A stretch of 64,000 nucleotides of DNA from Giardia muris (lineage: Eukaryota > Fornicata > Diplomonadida > Hexamitidae). Positions 59,731 to 64,000 of the stretch are shown one piece after another. The notes below the pieces were generated by a model. That model did no database searches, was not told the origin of the DNA, and saw only the letters and a list, made by a program, of their open reading frames with translations. The stretch is taken from contig CM016925.1 of NCBI GenBank assembly GCA_006247105.1, positions 1,922,001 through 1,986,000 of the forward strand, given 5' to 3'. The position numbers were made by a program, and so were the translations under genes. Every line of letters begins with the position of its first letter. Positions within the stretch are counted from its first letter, which is position 1.

Positions 59731-61140
59731 TTACTCTGTAAGACTCTCCTCAACGAGATCATCGTCATGAAGCATCGAGAACGGTTGCCCACGTGACATG
59801 TTTTCCTTGTCAAACTTCTTCGCGAAAATGATGCCGTACACCCAGGCTGTCACTGTTAAACCCAATAGAATTAAACTAACAATGACAACAAACCAATTTG
59901 TCGGGAGGGGTGGGTCTATGCAACCGGCCGCCCGATGAGAGGAGTCATAGATCTCGCTACACATCTGTTCAGCATGCATATATGCAAAAGGGTTTCCAGC
60001 ACTGGTCTGAGTGATGCCGTGTGTATAGACGGTGCGGATTGGAAAGGTCTTGAGAGAGGTATAGAGATCATCAAGACTACCCTTGCCTCCAAGGGCGTTC
60101 AACTTCTCCTTAGCCATGAGGTACCGGCGTTTGCATCGTTCTGTACCCCTCTTCATAGAACAACCCATTTGTACGAAGTATCCTTCCTGAGAGGTAGTAC
60201 TGAACGATTGAACTCCTAGATCGGGAACGGTTGAGAAGCTGGTCCCAACCAATACTATTTTTGCTTGTGCATTAGTATTTGAGCCAGTTAAGCTAGCTAG
60301 ATAGTGTGGAAATGTAGTCATCCGGGGGGTACTTAAGTTCTTTATCAACGCCGTCGGTATAGGATATTGAGGGTTATCGGCATAATAGTGGCCACTCAAG
60401 TATGAATTGCGCGCTTCAAGGCGGAGTGCAACGTCTAGGAACTTCCAGGAGAGTGGGATCTTCTTCCCATCGACTTCGTCCATCATTGTCATTACGTCCT
60501 TTTGAACGTCTCCGACGTCGATATGATCTCGTAGATAGGGTAATTCTGTACTATTCTGAAGGACACGAGTCACGGTTAACTCCGTGGTTGTTAAATAAGG
60601 AAGTATGATGGTTCCATCAAAGTACATACCACGACCCAACAGTATCCCCGTTCCCTTCGAATAGAACGAGACATCTCTTAAGGTGTCCTGAATGTTCTCC
60701 TTCCAAGCATGGACCGACTCCTTCGGAAATATGGAGGAGCAGATAGGCTTGTTATCATAGTCGCAGATAGGATTCAATGATTGAACAAGACCCAGATAAA
60801 TACCCGCGCCATCAGACCCCTTAGTAGCCACGATGAGGTCATCCTGTAAGGTTTCCACCAAGATGGAATAGTATAGGATCTGAAGGGGTTGAAGGCCATT
60901 CGCTTCGGCAAGAGATTGAACCGTGAAGTAAAGGCTCGGGTAGTACAGAATGAGGTTTGTCACGAGAGAATCCTCAGTACTAGCCTCGATTTCTATAGGT
61001 TGTGTGCGGATAAATTCGACTAGAGTCGGATCGAGTGGTGGAAGGTCTATGGCACCATGCTCACCCAACAGTATGATCGTGGACTCAGTAGACTGACTGG
61101 TGGTCGCAATCAGTCCGATCAGGAGATGAAGAACAAGCAT
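59731..61140 (-). CDS. Type I membrane protein of unknown function
   Basis: A 469-residue protein with an N-terminal signal peptide (LVLHLLIGLIATT), a luminal or extracellular domain of about 395 residues with a few N-glycosylation-like sites and four to six cysteines, one membrane helix near 415-440 and a 30-residue acidic cytoplasmic tail (DDDLVEESLTE). The domain is not cysteine-rich and lacks the CRGK tail, so it is not a VSP. No family recognised. It starts 15 bp after the stop of the upstream gene on the same strand. Confidence 0.7.
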   Translation of the reverse strand: MLVLHLLIGLIATTSQSTESTIILLGEHGAIDLPPLDPTLVEFIRTQPIEIEASTEDSLVTNLILYYPSLYFTVQSLAEANGLQPLQILYYSILVETLQDDLIVATKGSDGAGIYLGLVQSLNPICDYDNKPICSSIFPKESVHAWKENIQDTLRDVSFYSKGTGILLGRGMYFDGTIILPYLTTTELTVTRVLQNSTELPYLRDHIDVGDVQKDVMTMMDEVDGKKIPLSWKFLDVALRLEARNSYLSGHYYADNPQYPIPTALIKNLSTPRMTTFPHYLASLTGSNTNAQAKIVLVGTSFSTVPDLGVQSFSTTSQEGYFVQMGCSMKRGTERCKRRYLMAKEKLNALGGKGSLDDLYTSLKTFPIRTVYTHGITQTSAGNPFAYMHAEQMCSEIYDSSHRAAGCIDPPLPTNWFVVIVSLILLGLTVTAWVYGIIFAKKFDKENMSRGQPFSMLHDDDLVEESLTE

Positions 61141-61155
61141 TTTACTTTGCCATCC

Positions 61156-61605
61156 TTAATGGCCTGGCAAGCGCCTATCCTTCCCCCACCCATTGGAGTA
61201 TAGCTGGGGTAATGCCGGACTATGCTTGCTATACATCGAGTGCGGCTGGAAGGCTCCATCGAGAGACTCGGAGAACGCGTTGCGCTCAATGAACATTCGA
61301 TCGACAAGTCGCCCATGTGATGCGAGCTTGAAGCGGAGATCCTCCACTGGGATCCCTTTATCGAGTGGAATCGGATAAAAGGTGTTACTGATTGTTGCCA
61401 TCGTCTGGGGTGTGACTTGATTGTTAGGACTCCGTCCCTCTGTCGGGGTCATCATTTGGGCTTCATTTGGAACAATTGGAGAGGAAATAGCGTATTGCTG
61501 AGGATGGAACGTCCCCTCGACATGATTCACCTCTTGCGAGGTTCTGTTCATGGTGGAAGGAATGGTAAGAGGCATTTCGGTCACGTTGTGATACGTATGG
61601 TACAT
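61156..61605 (-). CDS. Unrecognised 149-residue protein
   Basis: A hydrophilic, Pro/Ser/Thr/Asn-rich protein, probably largely disordered in its first 80 residues, with a more ordered stretch (EDLRFKLASHGRLVDRMF) in the second half. The ATG follows AAAAATCG. It is one of a run of closely spaced minus-strand genes. No function can be inferred. Confidence 0.55.
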   Translation of the reverse strand: MYHTYHNVTEMPLTIPSTMNRTSQEVNHVEGTFHPQQYAISSPIVPNEAQMMTPTEGRSPNNQVTPQTMATISNTFYPIPLDKGIPVEDLRFKLASHGRLVDRMFIERNAFSESLDGAFQPHSMYSKHSPALPQLYSNGWGKDRRLPGH

Positions 61606-61641
61606 CGATTTTTGCCAGCTTCAGAGTTTCTATATAGAACT

Positions 61642-63474
61642 TCAACGACCTCGTGATCGAGCACGCAACTCCTTCTTCGCAGAGGTGGAACGTGACCGTG
61701 CGCGAGTGGTAGCTGCTCGGAATGCTACGGCCGGGGTGTACTCAGCATCTACAAGGGAAACCGATGGTGCTTCTCCATCATATTCAGGGATTGACCTATG
61801 TGTGGTGGAACGGGAATGAGATCTTGAAGAACCACGGCAATATGGAGACGGAGTTCTACTCCCGATGGTGCCAACGCCCGTATCGACGCCAAGCGTATGA
61901 CCTGACCAACCCTCTCTTAAAGGCTTTCCATTGCTCTGCACGGAGGCGTCTCGAAGAGCACGTAGCCCCTGAGAGCTGGCCCGCTGACTGCCCTCGTAGA
62001 TCGAAACCGTGTTGATACTACTTATATCTCCAATCTGTTGAGGCGCTACTACGGGACGGAACTCCTGTCGGACAATACATGGGCCACCGTACATGGAAAA
62101 CTGGTTGGGTGTGGTATATGGATAAGATGGTACCTGATGAGTCATCGTAAAACCACTGGGAGGATTGTATTCGGGGTAAGATTCATGCGCCACCGGCCTC
62201 ATCGTCACATTATAACGGTTCATGTGACTTGGTATTGGCTGATACGCCTCAAGTGGGGTATGGTACTTAGGAGAAGATGTGTCCTGATTTATGATAATAG
62301 GAGGGTTAACCATAGTGAAGATAGGCTGCTGGGGTGGAGCAGGGGGAGGTGGTTGATACCCCATCTCAAGAGACGTCATGATCTCTGAGGGCTGAGAATA
62401 CAACGTTTGTTGACTAGCAGTGGTGTAGTACGACGTTCCACTTGGAGCTCGAAGGACTGGAGGCTGCTCGCATGGCAGTTGATGCTGCGCTTGCATTGGG
62501 ACCGCCCCTTGCTGCATCTGCTGCATTTGTTGCATCTGTTGTGTCGGGTGAGTAGAATAAATGTTACTTGACTCAAAGATCGTTTCCTTTGAGTATACCT
62601 TATCGATAATGGATCGGTACGCCGCATATGCGCTCCTTGTCCTATTTCCAGCGACAATATCCATCGCAAGAGGCCGTTTCATAGGATTCGGGTCAAGAAG
62701 TGAGCTGATGAGTTGACAAAGGTCCGACGAGTACTCTGAAAGGCTGAAGCTGTTATCTTCGTATTGAAGCCGACTCAGGATTGAGTCGTAAGTTGCTTGA
62801 GGGCTTCGATATGGTTGAAGCGCACACAGTTCGTAGAGGATGCAACCCAACATGAATAGATCCGAACGGCATGTATACGGCTGTTTCCTGATCATTTCCG
62901 GAGACATATAATGACAATCCCCGACGACCTTCGAGGCCTTTTCGCGTCCAGGCTCAAGGATCGCGGCGGACTGAAAGCCTGTGACCAAGTACAGGCCGTT
63001 CTCGGCCAAATAGATGTTATTCGGGACTAGGTCCCGATGGATGATCATCCCAACGTCTGGCAAGTCCTTTCTTTCTGGGGAATGAAGATATGAAAGGAAC
63101 TCTGCCAATTGGATTATTATCATCCAGACCGTATCCTCATCAAGATGCGTCCCGTTCTGGGCGTGGCGTGCAGCGATATTGGCCAGGTTATTCCCCTGAT
63201 AATTGTGATAGAAAACATAGTATTCCATTGTGGGAGGGTTAAAGATAATTTCGGTGGCCTTCATGATGTTCGGATGTTTCAAACCATTCAGAAGGGAATG
63301 TTCGGCATCAATGGCGAGACGAGCATCCGCACCCACGTGTCTATACTGAATAACCTTACAGACCCGTTGCTCTCCGGTCTGGATGTGGCGTGCAATGAGG
63401 ATGCGGGATCGTGCGTCCTGGTCGAGCATTGTACACGGCTGGTACTTGCTTGCGACGATAGGTGGAAAGTCCAT
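61642..63474 (-). CDS. NEK-like pseudokinase
   Basis: A 610-residue protein with an N-terminal kinase fold (about 10-285). The ATP-site lysine is kept (VCKVI, K40) and so is HRD (146-148), but the glycine-rich loop is replaced by TMLDQDARSR, the catalytic-loop lysine is Val (HRDLVPNN) and DFG is TGF (165-167), so the magnesium-binding Asp is lost. SPE (for APE) and the C-lobe helices remain. Loss of these elements predicts no phosphotransfer. Many Giardia NEK kinases are predicted inactive. The C-terminal half is disordered: Met/Gln runs encoded by a short triplet repeat (62,510-62,545), Pro/Tyr-rich stretches and an Arg/Ser-rich tail. Confidence 0.82.
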   Translation of the reverse strand: MDFPPIVASKYQPCTMLDQDARSRILIARHIQTGEQRVCKVIQYRHVGADARLAIDAEHSLLNGLKHPNIMKATEIIFNPPTMEYYVFYHNYQGNNLANIAARHAQNGTHLDEDTVWMIIIQLAEFLSYLHSPERKDLPDVGMIIHRDLVPNNIYLAENGLYLVTGFQSAAILEPGREKASKVVGDCHYMSPEMIRKQPYTCRSDLFMLGCILYELCALQPYRSPQATYDSILSRLQYEDNSFSLSEYSSDLCQLISSLLDPNPMKRPLAMDIVAGNRTRSAYAAYRSIIDKVYSKETIFESSNIYSTHPTQQMQQMQQMQQGAVPMQAQHQLPCEQPPVLRAPSGTSYYTTASQQTLYSQPSEIMTSLEMGYQPPPPAPPQQPIFTMVNPPIIINQDTSSPKYHTPLEAYQPIPSHMNRYNVTMRPVAHESYPEYNPPSGFTMTHQVPSYPYTTPNQFSMYGGPCIVRQEFRPVVAPQQIGDISSINTVSIYEGSQRASSQGLRALRDASVQSNGKPLREGWSGHTLGVDTGVGTIGSRTPSPYCRGSSRSHSRSTTHRSIPEYDGEAPSVSLVDAEYTPAVAFRAATTRARSRSTSAKKELRARSRGR

Positions 63475-63499
63475 TAGCTTTTTGATTGCGCGCAGTTAT

Positions 63500-63934
63500 T
63501 TATCCAGTACTCACATCGGTCGCTAATTCTCGCTCACATGCGGCATAGATGTCCGGTCGGAAGGCACGGAAGACGGCCTGGACGAGGAAAGGAGCTGTGG
63601 TAGTTGCATGGGTGAGGGCGATCAAGGCCGTATCCGTATATGATACCAATAGGTGTTCAGCACCACTAATGTCGAGGAAGCATAAGATCCCATCGGTGTC
63701 GGAAAGAAGGCAGAATTGCAGTCCATTATAGTCATAAATACGTTGTCGAGCATCCATATCACCAAGACGATAGCCATGAAGTCCCATCAGTTCAGTTTCC
63801 GTAACATAAGAGGCAGTAGTGTAAAGTGGCCTCAACCTTCCCATCCCGGCCGCGATGGTCATCCCTGTGATCATAACCCCTTGAGCTTGCAGAATATGCA
63901 TCAAGCTACTATATAGAACAGTTAAACTTGACAT
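63500..63934 (-). CDS. Unrecognised 144-residue protein, possibly a longin/roadblock-like fold
   Basis: An ATG at 63932-63934 gives 144 residues, an alternation of short strands and helices (LTVLYSSLMHILQAQG, then YDYNGLQFCLLSDTDGILCFLD, then a C-terminal helix). Length and pattern are compatible with a profilin-like, longin or roadblock fold as in trafficking subunits, but there is no decisive motif. Its ATG is 7 bp from the divergent start at 63942. The upstream codons MVTIEN in the same frame overlap the divergent gene and are ignored. Confidence 0.5.
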   Translation of the reverse strand: MSSLTVLYSSLMHILQAQGVMITGMTIAAGMGRLRPLYTTASYVTETELMGLHGYRLGDMDARQRIYDYNGLQFCLLSDTDGILCFLDISGAEHLLVSYTDTALIALTHATTTAPFLVQAVFRAFRPDIYAACERELATDVSTG

Positions 63935-63941
63935 ATTTTCA
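63935..63941. promoter_or_regulatory. 7-bp divergent promoter
   Basis: Just ATTTTCA lies between two divergent ATGs (63934 minus, 63942 plus). It is the shortest such gap in the window and must overlap both start sites if both genes are expressed. Confidence 0.4.
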
Positions 63942-64000
63942 ATGGTCACCAAGCAAACCGAAGCCGAGCTACATGCGCGATTGGATACCCTTCGCCAAGC
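63942..64000 (+). CDS. Start of a divergent gene (truncated by window end)
   Basis: An ATG at 63942 opens a frame to the window edge with a hydrophilic, helical beginning (MVTKQTEAELHARLDTL). Only 19 codons are visible, so neither the family nor the reality of the gene can be decided; the A/T tract before the ATG and divergent layout are in its favour. Confidence 0.4.
   Translation, partial: MVTKQTEAELHARLDTLRQ

Noticed and set aside
59712..59813. Extra 34 N-terminal codons for the 640-residue ankyrin protein
   Set aside because: They are antisense to the end of the type I membrane-protein gene and are preceded by no start tract; the ATG at 59711 fits better.
62510..62545. Short triplet-like repeat resembling a tandem array or CRISPR-like element
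   Set aside because: It is an in-frame Met-Gln-Gln microsatellite in the pseudokinase tail, with no spacers or palindromic units.

Overview
The window is compact eukaryotic nuclear DNA from a diplomonad, almost certainly Giardia. Three things point there. It carries two cysteine-rich surface proteins with about thirty CxxC pairs, a GGCY motif, one C-terminal membrane helix and a CRGK tail (variant-specific surface proteins, VSPs). A dynein heavy-chain exon ends in a GTATGT splice donor followed by the 12-base RNA-processing motif TCCTTTACTCAA known from Giardia split introns. Start codons lie a few bases from short A/T-rich tracts, with almost no intergenic space. The VSP tail stops at CRGK, without the final alanine usual in G. 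intestinalis, so another species is likely; G. muris is my best guess (inference).

Left flank (1-34.6 kb): Vps18-like RING C-terminus (partial), NMN adenylyltransferase, a multi-pass acyltransferase-like protein, a 4804-residue BLTP1/Csf1-type bridge lipid-transfer protein, a Ubp6/USP14-like deubiquitinase, a Myb/SANT protein, V-ATPase subunit G, PP5-type TPR phosphatase, a small membrane protein, a condensin CAP-D2-like HEAT protein, a Nop9-like Pumilio protein, a multi-pass membrane protein, two unrecognised genes that overlap tail to tail, and a dynein heavy-chain exon (AAA2 to the stalk) that begins with its own ATG and ends at a split intron.

Centre (34,617-54,354): a 9,056-bp inverted repeat, identical wherever I compared the arms, around a 1,626-bp spacer (dyad centre 44,485.5). 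Going inward, each arm holds the 3' part of a 934-residue helical protein gene, tRNA-Lys(CTT), ankyrin relics, an ankyrin-kinase gene, a RING relic, about 2.2 kb of decayed GC-rich DNA, and a VSP gene. The two VSP genes converge on the spacer, which holds a frameshifted ankyrin-RING pseudogene. The right copy of the 934-residue gene is intact and the left copy is truncated at the repeat junction.

Right flank (54.4-64 kb): the rest of the 934-residue gene, a 90-residue protein, a membrane-anchored PP2C phosphatase, a 640-residue ankyrin protein, a type I membrane protein, a 149-residue protein, a NEK-like pseudokinase, a 143-residue protein, and the first 19 codons of a divergent gene.

The most interesting signals are (1) the dynein chain that appears to be made from separate loci by trans-splicing, and probably as two polypeptides, and (2) the large inverted repeat that sets two identical VSP genes tail to tail, an arrangement whose read-through transcripts could fold into double-stranded RNA.
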